Origin: Laceyella sacchari | GTDB lineage: Bacteria > Bacillota > Bacilli > Thermoactinomycetales > Thermoactinomycetaceae | Assembly (NCBI RefSeq): GCF_004343255.1 | Contig: NZ_SMDD01000002.1 | Location: 248,001 to 312,000, forward strand | Reading direction: 5' to 3' | Length of the DNA stretch: 64,000 bases | Shown: positions 9,005 to 17,916 of the stretch, piece by piece | Numbering within the stretch: the stretch's first letter is position 1 | Layout: each line of letters opens with the position of its first letter | Position numbers and translations under genes: made by a program | The notes under the pieces: model-generated | Databases searched by the model: none | The model's input: only the letters and a program-made list of their open reading frames with translations | What the model was told of the DNA's origin: nothing

Positions 9005-9643
9005 ATGGAAAGACTCTATCATCGGCATGATCCCTCTATAGCAGGAGCAATCTATGTTGAAATAGACAAACACAAAACAACAAACTTAGATCTCATTCAT
9101 AAAATATTCTTGGCCGCTCAATCATTTGGATATGTAAGTTATATAGAAATGGTTACAGTTTCTGCTGGTGGCGATGCATTTAGAAAATCCTTCAATGTAC
9201 AAGAGACACGAACTTTGGCCTCGCACAATCAAATGAAAGTAACCACATCACATCCAACCGAAGATCTGGTTTCCTTTATAGAGCAAAATGGCGATATCAC
9301 CGAAATGCACATTGATTTGGGAACTACTTGTTATAATGACAATTTCGAATGGGAAGTATTTGGAGAAGCCATCACACTCTCATTCTATACCGAGGCTGAC
9401 GGAGAAGATTGGGGGCTATATATCAAGGTAAACACAGATATCTTTGTACCATTCCGCTGGATCCGTGATAAACGAACAGAGGAAATGGCACGAATGAACG
9501 CACCCAAACTAAAACAACTCATCCAAGAAATTATCAGTCTTTTGCCCATAACCCAATGGGAATGGGAAGAGTATAAAGATTTTGTGATAGCGTATTTAGA
9601 AGGAAACATGTTTGCATCAGACAATAAAATATCTCACCTTTAA
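9005..9643 (+). CDS. Immunity-like paralog 4, diverged
   Basis: 212 residues from ATG 9005, with AGGAG nine bases upstream. It keeps the family layout: AIYVEIDKHKTTNLDLI at the N-terminus, the INTDIFVP equivalent VNTDIFVPFRWIRDKRTEEM, and LLPITQWEWEEYKDF near the end. Overall identity to paralogs 1-3 is clearly lower. A truncated copy of its last ~40 codons lies at 10848-10967. Soluble; function inferred as for the other members. Confidence 0.7.
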   Translation: MERLYHRHDPSIAGAIYVEIDKHKTTNLDLIHKIFLAAQSFGYVSYIEMVTVSAGGDAFRKSFNVQETRTLASHNQMKVTTSHPTEDLVSFIEQNGDITEMHIDLGTTCYNDNFEWEVFGEAITLSFYTEADGEDWGLYIKVNTDIFVPFRWIRDKRTEEMARMNAPKLKQLIQEIISLLPITQWEWEEYKDFVIAYLEGNMFASDNKISHL

Positions 9644-9816
9644 AACATGCCAAAATTAACAGGATGATTAGTTACGATAGCATTAACTGAAACCATAGCA
9701 AAAGAAAGTAATCAACCACAACTAATCCAATACTTAAAGAGTCAGCAAGGAAAAAATTAACATTGTGATGCCGACCAAAAAAAACCTTCTAACAAGCTTG
9801 TGAGAAGAGTTTTTTT
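9522..9816 (+). repeat. Direct repeat, left copy (about 295 bp)
   Basis: It begins inside the 3' end of paralog 4 (TCCAAGAAATTATCAG) and runs through the downstream non-coding text to a T-run. It matches 10846-11141 with only scattered differences. This copy's terminator hairpin is partly mutated (CCTTCTAACAAGCTTGTGAG). Confidence 0.85.
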
Positions 9817-9848
9817 GGATTATAAAACAAAATAGCCCCGTTTCGGGG

Positions 9849-10400
9849 TTATGTATGGGCAGGAACCAGATGTGTTTTAGCAAAGTCTTTGACGCTGTCA
9901 AAGTCGCCATAACGAATCTCTAGGGTCTTGTCCGTTTTTTTGTCAGTTAGATACAGTGGGTGTTTCACTGCTTCTTTGTGGGTGTATGTTTTCCAAAGCC
10001 AATTGATCTCATCTACGACAAATGCTTTGTGAGAAGAAAAGTAAAAGCCAGCCCAAACAACGCCTACGCCGTTCTCAACCTCGTCGATTGGATATTCACC
10101 GACCAACTCCTCAATTTCCCGCATGTGTGCATAGTACTGCACGGATCGTTCAGGAAATCCAAGGGCGATACCGAGATGATAATGGTATGCACCAGAGTAG
10201 GCTTGTACACCGTCCATTCTGTTTTTAAAGTCATTCATCAAGGTGTCATTTTGAAAGAACAGACAGCTGCGCGGCTCATGCGGTAGAACGTGTGTAATGT
10301 GTGGATACTCTTTTAATTGGCTGTAAGTTTGATGGGTGTTCAATTCTAACACAGCCGGTTTGTAGCCGTCTAAAAAGGCTTGGTACCAACGCTTTTTCAT
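9849..10400 (-). CDS. Unrecognised ~183-residue protein inside the direct repeat
   Basis: The start is taken as ATG 10400 (MKKRWYQAFLDGYKP), ten bases after AAGGAG, rather than an upstream ATG. The protein is soluble and rich in aromatic and His residues: HITHVLPHEPRSCLFF, GAYHYHLGIALGFPERSVQY, HKEAVKHPLYLTDKK. I recognise no family. It runs opposite to the paralog array and is enclosed, with the zinc-ribbon gene, between the two direct repeats. Confidence 0.6.
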   Translation of the reverse strand: MKKRWYQAFLDGYKPAVLELNTHQTYSQLKEYPHITHVLPHEPRSCLFFQNDTLMNDFKNRMDGVQAYSGAYHYHLGIALGFPERSVQYYAHMREIEELVGEYPIDEVENGVGVVWAGFYFSSHKAFVVDEINWLWKTYTHKEAVKHPLYLTDKKTDKTLEIRYGDFDSVKDFAKTHLVPAHT

Positions 10401-10511
10401 GGGGACTACTCTCCTTATTGGTATCAATAAAAAGCCAGTCCCAAATATGAGACTGGTTCAAGTATACGTCAAACATTAGACTGTCATCAACCTATTTTTT
10501 AAATAATCAGA

Positions 10512-10685
10512 TTAATCAGGCTCGACGACAACTTCACAGCGGGAGCATTTCCACTCCCCGTTGCTCCATGACAGTTTGTCGTCTTTGCCACATGACCAGC
10601 AGGCACTAGGTTTTGGTGCCCTGAATTTTTTTGCAATACGGCCTTCGATACACATACCTTTTAGAACAAACCATTTTCCGCGCAT
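10512..10685 (-). CDS. Small zinc-ribbon protein, 57 residues
   Basis: ATG 10685 lies about eight bases after a GAGGGGGG stretch and the frame ends at TAA 10512. The protein carries two CxxC pairs, CWSC near residue 29 and CSRC near residue 47, separated by 14 residues with Trp-rich text (KLSWSNGEWK). This is a compact zinc-ribbon layout. An N-terminal basic segment (GRIAKKFRAPKP) precedes it. It could bind nucleic acid or a protein partner. It lies upstream of the 183-residue gene, on the same strand, 111 bp away. Confidence 0.6.
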   Translation of the reverse strand: MRGKWFVLKGMCIEGRIAKKFRAPKPSACWSCGKDDKLSWSNGEWKCSRCEVVVEPD

Positions 10686-10847
10686 CGTCATACCCCCCTC
10701 GGTTATTTAACCAGAATAGATAGTGTGGGTAGAGAACGTATGTTGCGGCTACAGTTTTATTATAGTACCTATAACCATAATATTAAATATTTTTAAAAAA
10801 TTATATAAATAATCTTGATTTTTCTTGTGTAACTCGTATTCTTTGTC

Positions 10848-10967
10848 CAAGAAATTATCAGTCTTTTGCCCGTAACCCAATGGGAATGGGAAGAGTATAA
10901 AGATTTTGTGATAGCGTATTTAGAAGGAAACATGTTTGCATCAGATAGTAAAAAATCTCACCCTTAA
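10848..10967 (+). pseudogene. Truncated 3' end of a paralog-4 copy
   Basis: The frame reads QEIISLLPVTQWEWEEYKDF, then VIAYLEGNMFASDSKKSHP-stop. It is almost identical to residues ~173-212 of paralog 4. The 5' part is missing and unrelated AT-rich sequence precedes it. Confidence 0.8.
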
Positions 10968-11101
10968 AACATGCCGAAATTAATAGGATGATTAGTTACG
11001 ATAGCATTAACTGAAACCATAGCAAAAGAAAGTAATCAACCACAACTAATCCAATACGTAAAGAGTCAGCAAGGAAAAAATTAACATTGTGATGCCGACC
11101 A

Positions 11102-11141
11102 AAAAAAACTCTTCTCACAAGCTTGTGAGAAGAGTTTTTTT
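11102..11141. terminator. Perfect palindromic bidirectional terminator
   Basis: ACTCTTCTCACAAGC pairs completely with GCTTGTGAGAAGAGT, with A7 before and T7 after. It separates the rightward array from the leftward glpQ. Confidence 0.9.
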
Positions 11142-11164
11142 CACCGTCCTGGATCTTCCGGCAG

Positions 11165-12085
11165 CTAGTTGCAATTCTTTTTTAAAAGGTCGGTCAAGCG
11201 GTCGGCGTAGTTGGTGAACATGCCGGTCGCGCCCCAATCGAGCATGCGCTTCATATCCGGTTTTTCGTTGACGGTGTAAGGGTGGAACAGCAAGCCACTC
11301 TTGCGCACCTTTTGGACGTACGCGCGGTCAATGCGGTCGAAGTTGGCACCAACCCCGATGGCGTAGGTTTTGATCTCATCCAGTTCACGTTTCGTGATGT
11401 GGCCTTGTTCGTTTTCATACCACAGCAGGGTAACCAAGGGGATCTCTGGGTTCAGAGCATGGATTTTTTTCAAGCTTTCTGGGCTGAAAGATTGGATGAT
11501 CACCTTTCCACGCTTGGCGTGCTTGCCAATGAGCCGATGAGCTTCCAAGGTCTTCAGCAATTTTTCTTCCATGCCCGGGTAGATTTCCGGCGCTTTGGTT
11601 TCGATGTAGTAATTGGCACTGTGGCCAAAATGGTGAAGCACTTCATCAAGCGTCGGTACTTTTAATCCTTTGTAGTCCGGCTTCGCTTTATCCGGATATG
11701 CTTCGTTGAACCATGATCCGGCATCCAACCGCTTGATTTCAGCCAAGGTGTGATCTTTTACCAGTCCGGTGCCGTTCGTGGTCCGATCCAGCGTTTCATC
11801 GTGCATTGCGATGAGGTGGCCGTCTTTGGTCATCTGCAAATCGATTTCAATGTAGTCCGCTTTCATCTTTTTCGCCAGCTGATAAGCGACGATGGTATGT
11901 TCAGGCGCATGGCCGGAAGCCCCCCGATGGGCCACATTCAGGATCCGGTCGGGTGACAAAAGATCCTTGTGTCCTTTGCCCGCCAGAGCTGCATCTGGTG
12001 CGGCAAAAGCGCTGGTCACCCCGACTGCAAAGCTGAGTCCAAATGCGGCAATGGTCATGGCTACACGTTTCATTGACTTTTTCAT
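11165..12085 (-). CDS. glpQ: Secreted glycerophosphodiester phosphodiesterase
   Basis: About 306 residues. It hydrolyses glycerophosphodiesters outside the membrane to glycerol-3-phosphate and an alcohol. The signal peptide is [20 protein letters not shown] with a likely cut after SAFA. Catalytic signatures of the GDPD family are all present: [14 protein letters not shown] near residue 48, [29 protein letters not shown], and [13 protein letters not shown] choose ATG 12085 because GGGGGA sits upstream and the signal peptide then begins normally. It is 39 bp downstream of glpT on the same strand, so enzyme and transporter form the classic glpTQ pair. Confidence 0.92.
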   Translation of the reverse strand: MKKSMKRVAMTIAAFGLSFAVGVTSAFAAPDAALAGKGHKDLLSPDRILNVAHRGASGHAPEHTIVAYQLAKKMKADYIEIDLQMTKDGHLIAMHDETLDRTTNGTGLVKDHTLAEIKRLDAGSWFNEAYPDKAKPDYKGLKVPTLDEVLHHFGHSANYYIETKAPEIYPGMEEKLLKTLEAHRLIGKHAKRGKVIIQSFSPESLKKIHALNPEIPLVTLLWYENEQGHITKRELDEIKTYAIGVGANFDRIDRAYVQKVRKSGLLFHPYTVNEKPDMKRMLDWGATGMFTNYADRLTDLLKKNCN

Positions 12086-12124
12086 TAGCTGTTCCCCCAT
12101 TGATGTCAGTAGTCAAATGACGGT

Positions 12125-13474
12125 TTAAACCGTTTTTTGCTCAGATTTGCCTGTGTTCCATGTCAGAGCCAAGAAAAAGATGGCTAAGACACAAGAAGCA
12201 ATCAACAGTGTAAACATTCCATCCCAACCAAAGCCGTCAACGACATAACCAACAATGGCGCTGGCGAAAGCGGTTCCGAAGAGATACCCGAAAAATCCGG
12301 TCAAGCCAGCCGCGGTTCCGGCAGCTTTTTTGGGCACCAAGTCCAATGCGTGCAAACCGATCATCATAACCGGACCATAAATCAAGAACCCGATCGCGAC
12401 CAGGGCAATGTTATCCAACAAGGGATTGCCTGCCGGATTCAGCCAGTAGATCAATACGGCGATCAATACGCCAGCCATAAATATGACACTAGCCGGTGCG
12501 CGCCGCCCTTTGAACAGCTTGTCGCTCATCCATCCGCTCAACAGCATGCCTGGAATGCCAGCATATTCATACAGGAAGTACGCCCATCTGGAACCTTCTG
12601 GAGAAAAGCCCTTCGCTTCCGTGAGATAGGTGGGTGCCCAGTCGATGACACCATAGCGCACAAAATACACAAAAATATTGGCGAGGGCGATATACCACAA
12701 GAACTTGTTGTTCAATACATATTTGAACAGAATTTCCTTCATGGTCAAATCCTTGTCGTAATCTTCGTTTTCGCTTCCTTGCGGATAGTCGTTTTTGTAT
12801 TCTTCAATCGGCGGCAAGCCTACCGACTGCGGCGTGTCGCGTACTGTCAGCAAGATGAACAGGGCGATCACCAGCGCAATCATCGCCGGGAAGAAGAACA
12901 CGCTTTTCCAGGTGGCGAAGATCGCGATGCCCAGTGTCATCAATGGAGCCACCAGACCGCCCCCAATATTATGGGCGATGTTCCACAAAGACATTTTTGT
13001 GCCCCGTTCACTGATGGAAAACCAATGCACAACCGTTTTTCCGCTAGGGGGCCATCCCATGCCTTGCGCCCAGCCGTTTAAAAACATCAGCACAAACATC
13101 ACTGTGATGCTGGATGTAATCGCGGGAATCAAACCGAACGCCATGTTGATAAGGGCTGATAAAATAAGGCCCGTCGCCAGGAAATACCTGGGGTTACTTC
13201 GGTCGGAAACGATCCCCATCAAAAATTTGCTGATACCATATGCGATGGAAATAGCTGACAGCACCAACCCCAACTCACCTTTGGAGAAGCCTTCCCGCAC
13301 CAAATCGGGAATGGCCAAGGAAAAGTTTTTTCGCACCAAATAATAGCCAGCATAACCAATAAAAATGCCCAAAAACACTTGTAGCCGAAGCCTACGATAA
13401 GTCGAATCAATCTTGTCCGCTGGCAACCTCTCAATATGAGGGGCTGGCTTGAACAATGTCAAAAGCCAATTCAT
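12125..13474 (-). CDS. glpT: Glycerol-3-phosphate:phosphate antiporter (MFS)
   Basis: About 449 residues with 12 predicted membrane helices. It imports glycerol-3-phosphate in exchange for phosphate. The start is ATG 13474 ([13 protein letters not shown]), seven bases after AGGAGG. Family marks are the N-terminal [37 protein letters not shown] and [20 protein letters not shown]. The leader contains a terminator hairpin, a CcpA-type cre-like site and a promoter candidate further up, so control by antitermination and carbon catabolite repression is plausible, as in Bacillus glp genes. glpQ follows in the same transcript. Confidence 0.93.
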   Translation of the reverse strand: MNWLLTLFKPAPHIERLPADKIDSTYRRLRLQVFLGIFIGYAGYYLVRKNFSLAIPDLVREGFSKGELGLVLSAISIAYGISKFLMGIVSDRSNPRYFLATGLILSALINMAFGLIPAITSSITVMFVLMFLNGWAQGMGWPPSGKTVVHWFSISERGTKMSLWNIAHNIGGGLVAPLMTLGIAIFATWKSVFFFPAMIALVIALFILLTVRDTPQSVGLPPIEEYKNDYPQGSENEDYDKDLTMKEILFKYVLNNKFLWYIALANIFVYFVRYGVIDWAPTYLTEAKGFSPEGSRWAYFLYEYAGIPGMLLSGWMSDKLFKGRRAPASVIFMAGVLIAVLIYWLNPAGNPLLDNIALVAIGFLIYGPVMMIGLHALDLVPKKAAGTAAGLTGFFGYLFGTAFASAIVGYVVDGFGWDGMFTLLIASCVLAIFFLALTWNTGKSEQKTV

Positions 13475-13507
13475 CGGCAATTCCCTCCTATAATAATTGT
13501 TGGGATG

Positions 13508-13570
13508 AAAAAAGAGACCACAAATACAACCCTTTTGCAACGTCGCAAAAAGTTGACATTAGTGGTCTCC
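13508..13570 (-). terminator. Leader terminator upstream of glpT (putative GlpP-type antiterminator site)
   Basis: On the minus strand GAGACCAC pairs with GTGGTCTC, extended by a CAAC/GTTG pairing, and is followed by TTTTTT. It lies between the likely promoter and the glpT ribosome site. In Bacillus, glp leaders carry such terminators that GlpP overcomes in the presence of glycerol-3-phosphate (known). Applying that here is inference. Confidence 0.65.
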
Positions 13571-13610
13571 TATCCTCATCACCATTATTAACTTGCCAAT
13601 ACAGAAACGA

Positions 13611-13625
13611 TCTAAGCGCTTCCAA
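13611..13625. promoter_or_regulatory. CcpA cre-like site
   Basis: On the minus strand TTGGAAGCGCTTAGA matches WTGNAANCGNWNNCW with one mismatch near the end. It sits between the candidate promoter and the leader hairpin, where a bound repressor would block transcription. Confidence 0.5.
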
Positions 13626-13629
13626 CTTT

Positions 13630-13656
13630 CTTTTATGTTAAGTGATTTTATGTCAA
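13630..13656 (-). promoter_or_regulatory. Candidate glpT promoter
   Basis: TTGACA (minus strand, 13651-13656) is a consensus -35. A weak -10 (TAAAAG) follows after about 15 bases. The position upstream of the cre-like site and leader fits glpT. Confidence 0.35.
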
Positions 13657-13848
13657 GAATGCAACAATTTTTTTACCGTCGGCCAATCCAATGATTTCCG
13701 ATGGCTTGGCCGCATGCATATGGATTGGTCAATTAAAACTAATTCATCAAGGTAGGCCAAGCGTTTCAGGTAATGGACACAATTGCTCATCGTGAAGCGG
13801 ATTACGATTGTTATAATGAAGGCAACTAAGACCAAGGGAGACAATCAG

Positions 13849-14379
13849 ATGGAAACGAAGGAAATTCTGGAGAAATATGAAGAACTAGCCGGCTACTACA
13901 TGGACGAATTGGACAAATACTCATGGGAATTGTTTACCCTGAAGCCATCAGCAACAGAATGGTCACTCGGTGAGATGTACAATCACCTCATCGAAACGGG
14001 CTTTTTACAATTGGCATCACTCCAAGCCTGCGCCACGGCACCGGAAAACCGCAAATTAAAAAAAACGTGGGTAGGCAAATGGGTGTATATGACAGGTGCT
14101 ATTCCCCCGATTAAAGCCAAAGTGCCACCATCGGCCGAACACACCTCCCAGCAGCCCCGCTCCCGAGAAGAACTTCGACAAAAGCTGGAGCAATTGTCAG
14201 CACAAATGAAAGCAATCGCCCCCACCATTGACTCCATCTCGCCTGATCGCAAGGTAAAACACCCGTATTTCGGCAATATCAACGCCCAAGAATGGTATCA
14301 TCACATCGTGATGCATTTCGCCCACCATTTGCGGCAAAAGAAACGGCTGGACGAGTTTATCGCCGCTCACGAGGCGTAA
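13849..14379 (+). CDS. DinB-family putative metal-dependent hydrolase
   Basis: 176 residues from ATG 13849, which follows AAGGGAGA. The DinB/YfiT four-helix-bundle layout is visible: an N-terminal helix (YYMDELDKYSWELF), WSLGEMYNHLIETGF with the first His ligand at ~44, and the C-terminal WYHHIVMHFAHHLRQKKRLD with the His pair expected for metal binding. Members include thiol transferases and many of unknown function, so the substrate cannot be named. It stands alone, facing away from glpT. Confidence 0.75.
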   Translation: METKEILEKYEELAGYYMDELDKYSWELFTLKPSATEWSLGEMYNHLIETGFLQLASLQACATAPENRKLKKTWVGKWVYMTGAIPPIKAKVPPSAEHTSQQPRSREELRQKLEQLSAQMKAIAPTIDSISPDRKVKHPYFGNINAQEWYHHIVMHFAHHLRQKKRLDEFIAAHEA

Positions 14380-14431
14380 GGCTCGCTATTTTTTGCGCCC
14401 AAGCAAAAAACTCCCATCCGAACCATAGATG

Positions 14432-14475
14432 GAAAAAAGGGAAATGCCACACAGCTAGAGTGCGTGGCACTTCCC
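14432..14475 (-). terminator. Terminator of the small membrane protein gene
   Basis: On the minus strand GGGAAGTGCCAC pairs with GTGGCATTTCCC (one G-T-like step) and TTTTTTCC follows. It lies 50 bp past the stop at 14526. Confidence 0.75.
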
Positions 14476-14525
14476 GTCATATACCGGCGAAAGCGCGCCT
14501 TCCCATTGGTATGCCAATCAAACGG

Positions 14526-14780
14526 TCACCCCCGGTTTGTCACCAACGCCATCGTCAAACCGAAGACCGACAACATCAAAAAGACATACAGAACCTTTTG
14601 CGCGAGTGAAAAGTCAGACAGTTTGCGCGGAAACAAAGCGGCAAGCTTCGTCCAGACCACCATCGCGAATCCGACTCCCAAGAGATGCGCAAAAAACGCT
14701 TGTTTCAGCAGCAGAGCCAAGACAAAAGCCAGAAACAGGAGCCCCACTCCCCACATCCGACTCCTCGGATCATCCACCAT
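14526..14780 (-). CDS. Small membrane protein, 84 residues
   Basis: Starts at ATG 14780 after GGGAGCG. Three hydrophobic stretches can be seen: MWGVGLLFLAFVLALLL, FFAHLLGVGFAMVVW and VLYVFLMLSVFGLTMALV. The short loop between the last two is basic (PRKLSD). No family recognised. Own terminators bound it on both sides, so it is monocistronic. Confidence 0.6.
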   Translation of the reverse strand: MVDDPRSRMWGVGLLFLAFVLALLLKQAFFAHLLGVGFAMVVWTKLAALFPRKLSDFSLAQKVLYVFLMLSVFGLTMALVTNRG

Positions 14781-14918
14781 CGTCCGCTCCCTTCACAGTT
14801 CATCCGCTCTTGCAAACGCTTTCGATTAGGAACTTTTATATTTATTTTCGCGCATCTAGTGCTTCATTTCAATCGTTATCTTATGTTCCTCGCCCCAAGT
14901 CGGCCCCTTTGTTCACCT

Positions 14919-14954
14919 AAAAAAAACCCGTGATCGAGCATTCGATGCACGGGC
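14919..14954 (-). terminator. Terminator after the PH-domain gene
   Basis: On the minus strand CCCGTG pairs with CACGGG around a loop that contains a further GATCGAGCATTCGATG dyad, followed by T8. Confidence 0.85.
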
Positions 14955-14970
14955 GGACAAGAATCCATTA

Positions 14971-15588
14971 TCAGTTGTTGATGTAACGATCAAACACAAA
15001 ACCGAAATCTGTCACCATGTAACGACTTCTTGTGCTGGCGAGCCAATCAAACGCGATTTGGTTCAATTCCTTAAATTGTTGGCTGAGCATGCCTTCTGTA
15101 CTTCTGATTTGGCTCAGGGTGTTGGAGGCCATCTCGATGCTCTTTCTGGACAAGCCCAGCAATGCTTCGCTGTCCGCCTGCACCATGGAGATGCGAACGA
15201 GTGATTTGTACAAGTCTTTCAACTCATTAATATGTTTTTTATGTACATCGATCGAGTACTCCACGTTTTTGCCGAGCATAAACTTGATCTCCGCGTCCAT
15301 ATCCATCACGCCAGCAGTTTCCAAGGTAACATTGGAGATGCGATAGTTGCAGTAGTCGTACCGGTACAGTGTGCGTTTTTTGCTCGATGCGCTGGTTCCA
15401 TCCAGGTGAATCAACGCTCTGTTGGTGAAGCAATACTCATCGGCCTTCGACTTGATGAGGAAGTAGATCCGCTCATTATCTTCATGCATCACATAATCGT
15501 CGGTATCTACCTTGTTATAATCTTCCGGCTTAATTACAATCCCCACATCGCTCAGGCCAAGTACATCAGATGCCACTTTTCCTAACAT
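14971..15588 (-). CDS. Bacterial PH-domain protein, YvbH-like
   Basis: 205 residues. The N-terminal ~125 residues match the bacterial PH-domain family: DNERIYFLIKSKADEYCFTN, then RALIHLDGTSASSKKRTLYR with the YRYDYCNYRISNVTLETAG strand. A helical C-terminal part (KKHINELKDLYKSLVRISM to the end) fits the YvbH-like oligomerisation region. No membrane or signal segments. Function in this family is unclear; stress-linked expression is reported for relatives. Monocistronic by its surroundings. Confidence 0.75.
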   Translation of the reverse strand: MLGKVASDVLGLSDVGIVIKPEDYNKVDTDDYVMHEDNERIYFLIKSKADEYCFTNRALIHLDGTSASSKKRTLYRYDYCNYRISNVTLETAGVMDMDAEIKFMLGKNVEYSIDVHKKHINELKDLYKSLVRISMVQADSEALLGLSRKSIEMASNTLSQIRSTEGMLSQQFKELNQIAFDWLASTRSRYMVTDFGFVFDRYINN

Positions 15589-15774
15589 GTTACCATTCCC
15601 TTCCTTTGTGTCATGCGATTTTTTAAAAGCTATGAAATCATGACTTTGACACCTATTATACTATTATCTCATCTTCTTACGACATAGATTTATCCGTTAT
15701 GAAACGAAACAAAACCTATTGAAAAAAGATAGTTATCCTTCTTTGCCACACCCGTTCATCTCTGTCTCTGGATT

Positions 15775-16281
15775 CTACTTGACCTGCGCACGCAACCATG
15801 CTTCTGTATCGGCCGGACGCACACCTTTAACAATCCGCTCGATTTTCCCGTCCCGATTAATAAAATAAGTGGTCGGAATCACTTGAATTTGATACTGGTT
15901 TGATACACGGTCTTGTGTATCCATTACCACAGGAAACCGAATCCCATAATCTTTGGCAAAGAATTGGGCTGATTTTACATCATCCCGTTTCGTCCAATTG
16001 ACAAACACAAACTCCACTTGCGAACCGTACTTTCGATGCCACTCCACCAACAGCGGGGCCTCCTTATGGCAAGGATCGCACCACGTGGCGAAAAAACTGA
16101 TAATCGCTGGTTTGCCTTTGGCATGGCTGTATACGTATTTTTGACCGTCAGTGGTCTCAAGCGTAAAAGCGGGTGCCGGGTCCCCTGGGCCGAGTTCTGA
16201 TGAGCCTGGCAATCCCTTCTGCAAGATGGCGATGCCAACCAAAATCAAGAGTAAAGCCCCTATGAAAATTGATTTCTTCAT
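15775..16281 (-). CDS. ResA/TlpA-like membrane-anchored thiol-disulfide oxidoreductase
   Basis: About 168 residues from ATG 16281 (MKKSIFIGALLLILVGI), an uncleaved signal anchor. The thioredoxin-fold domain lies outside. The active site is WCDPC at ~71-75, within FFATWCDPCHKEAPLL, and the cis-Pro loop is IQVIPTTYFINRDGKI. ResA-type proteins reduce apocytochrome c haem-binding cysteines; others act in sporulation or general thiol reduction. No cytochrome or resBC genes are beside it, so the exact partner is open. The second of two close ATGs suits the AGGAGA ribosome site better. Confidence 0.85.
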   Translation of the reverse strand: MKKSIFIGALLLILVGIAILQKGLPGSSELGPGDPAPAFTLETTDGQKYVYSHAKGKPAIISFFATWCDPCHKEAPLLVEWHRKYGSQVEFVFVNWTKRDDVKSAQFFAKDYGIRFPVVMDTQDRVSNQYQIQVIPTTYFINRDGKIERIVKGVRPADTEAWLRAQVK

Positions 16282-16558
16282 TGTCTCCATTCTCCTATCG
16301 TGTCCAGCCTATCCATTTTCTAATATAGAAGAAATCTCATCCAAGAGAAAGATAACCATTCAGCGGTGGCGCCCCTCCCCTTGACGTACCCGCCCCTCAT
16401 AGTAAATATCGTGTTTTAATCACGATCAATCATGTGGAAAAGATGATCATCATAAGTAGCGAATGCATTTCCATCATTCCACTTAATAATGTTTATTGGT
16501 ACAATATTTTGGTATATTAAAATTAAAGAATTGACTAACAGAGTAGGTGGCCGTGGCC

Positions 16559-17863
16559 ATGCATATCGGAGAAAAAATAAGACAGCTTCGCATGATGAAG
16601 AATATGCGACAGAGTGAATTGGTCGAGGGCATTTGTTCAGTTGCTTATCTCAGCCGCATCGAAAATGGCAAAACCAAACCATCCGCCCCATTTATCCGCG
16701 CCGTATGCCAGAAGCTCGGCATTGTTCCCGATGACATCTGCGACGATGATTCCAACAAAAAAAAGCAACGGATTGCCAACATCATCAACCAGTACAAAAA
16801 AACGCGCATTCTTAATGAAACGGATGAATACCTGCTGAAAATCGCTCTGTTTGAATCGCACCTGCTGGACACACGAATCAACATTTACACGATATTGATC
16901 CGGCACTATCTGACAGACAACCGCATCAGTGAAGCGCAACAAGTGTTTCAATTGTCCAAGAAATCGGTTCCCGACGAGGTTCCACCCGACTTGTCCATCG
17001 AATTTTTCTACTACTATCTCAACTGCGGCAACATCTTTTTCAGCACGCAAGATTACATCAAAGCGACTCATTATTACGAGCTGGCTGAGCGCTTGTCTAA
17101 CCGTGTTGGAGAAAAAGATTTGGCGATCCTGTTTTATAATCTCAGCCTTGTTAAACAGCATCTGTCGCAGGACAAAACAATCTGCCTGCACTATTCGCAA
17201 AAAAGCTTAGATATACATAAAAAGCTGGGCAATGAAGTGGATCAGGCCAAAGTGCTGATTACCAAAGCAACGCAATACAACTTGAACCATCAATACAACC
17301 GAGCGATCAAGTGTTTGGATGAGGCGTTGGAAATCGTGTTAAAAACCGAAAACGTCAACTTCCTCGGCATGATTGAATACAATTACGGCCGCGCATACCA
17401 ATCAAAAGGGGAAATTGACACCGCCATCAAACACTATGAGACATGCCTCCAGCTACGTAGTAAAATCGGCGCGGAACAACCGAAAGTGCACACATACCGG
17501 GAATTGATTCTCATCTACATGGAACGCAAAGATTTGGGGAAAGTGGACCAATATTTGAAAGAGGGCCTGCGAATCGCGGAAACCTATCAACAATGGTACC
17601 ACTATGTCGAGTTTCACATGTTTAAAGCGCTATTGTACAAATCGCACTTTCAAGAACAGCTGTATGAAAAAGAAACACAGAGGCTGATTGATATGGCTGT
17701 CGAAAAGAACCAGCTAAACTTGGCAAAAAAAATGGCCCACGATTTGGGGCGACATTACTACGAGAAAAATGCTTACAAAAAGGCGGCCGATTTTTACGAT
17801 ATGGCTCTGCGATTTGAGGCCCTATTGCACGCACCCACCACCTTGGCAGACAGCGAAAGCTGA
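16559..17863 (+). CDS. XRE-type regulator with TPR domain (RRNPP-like)
   Basis: 434 residues. ATG 16559 follows AGGTGG by eight bases; an upstream GTG is less likely. An N-terminal helix-turn-helix (IGEKIRQLRMMKNMRQSELV, then AYLSRIENGKTKPS) binds DNA. The remaining ~360 residues are tetratricopeptide-like helices, for example KATHYYELAERLSNRVGEKD and DTAIKHYETCLQLRSKIG. This is the architecture of peptide-sensing RRNPP regulators. A 49-residue ORF lies convergently 53 bp past its stop; whether that is a ligand is speculation. A second XRE-TPR gene lies at 60443. Confidence 0.8.
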   Translation: MHIGEKIRQLRMMKNMRQSELVEGICSVAYLSRIENGKTKPSAPFIRAVCQKLGIVPDDICDDDSNKKKQRIANIINQYKKTRILNETDEYLLKIALFESHLLDTRINIYTILIRHYLTDNRISEAQQVFQLSKKSVPDEVPPDLSIEFFYYYLNCGNIFFSTQDYIKATHYYELAERLSNRVGEKDLAILFYNLSLVKQHLSQDKTICLHYSQKSLDIHKKLGNEVDQAKVLITKATQYNLNHQYNRAIKCLDEALEIVLKTENVNFLGMIEYNYGRAYQSKGEIDTAIKHYETCLQLRSKIGAEQPKVHTYRELILIYMERKDLGKVDQYLKEGLRIAETYQQWYHYVEFHMFKALLYKSHFQEQLYEKETQRLIDMAVEKNQLNLAKKMAHDLGRHYYEKNAYKKAADFYDMALRFEALLHAPTTLADSES

Positions 17864-17891
17864 TCCATTTCAGGTTCAGTTTTCGCTGTCA
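17848..17891. terminator. Hairpin at the end of the XRE-TPR gene
   Basis: GACAGCGAAA pairs with TTTCGCTGTC around a loop of about 22 bases. It spans the stop codon. It lacks a long T-run, so efficiency is uncertain. It can act between the two convergent genes. Confidence 0.5.
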
Positions 17892-17916
17892 CCATATGGG
17901 GTGCCATCTCTCTGCA

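Larger units (their letters stand above)
10846..11141 (+). repeat. Direct repeat, right copy
   Basis: It matches 9522-9816 and ends in a perfect palindromic terminator. Together with the left copy it brackets a ~1.03-kb segment. It starts abruptly in a coding sequence, which suggests a duplication or recombination join, not a mobile-element end. Confidence 0.85.
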
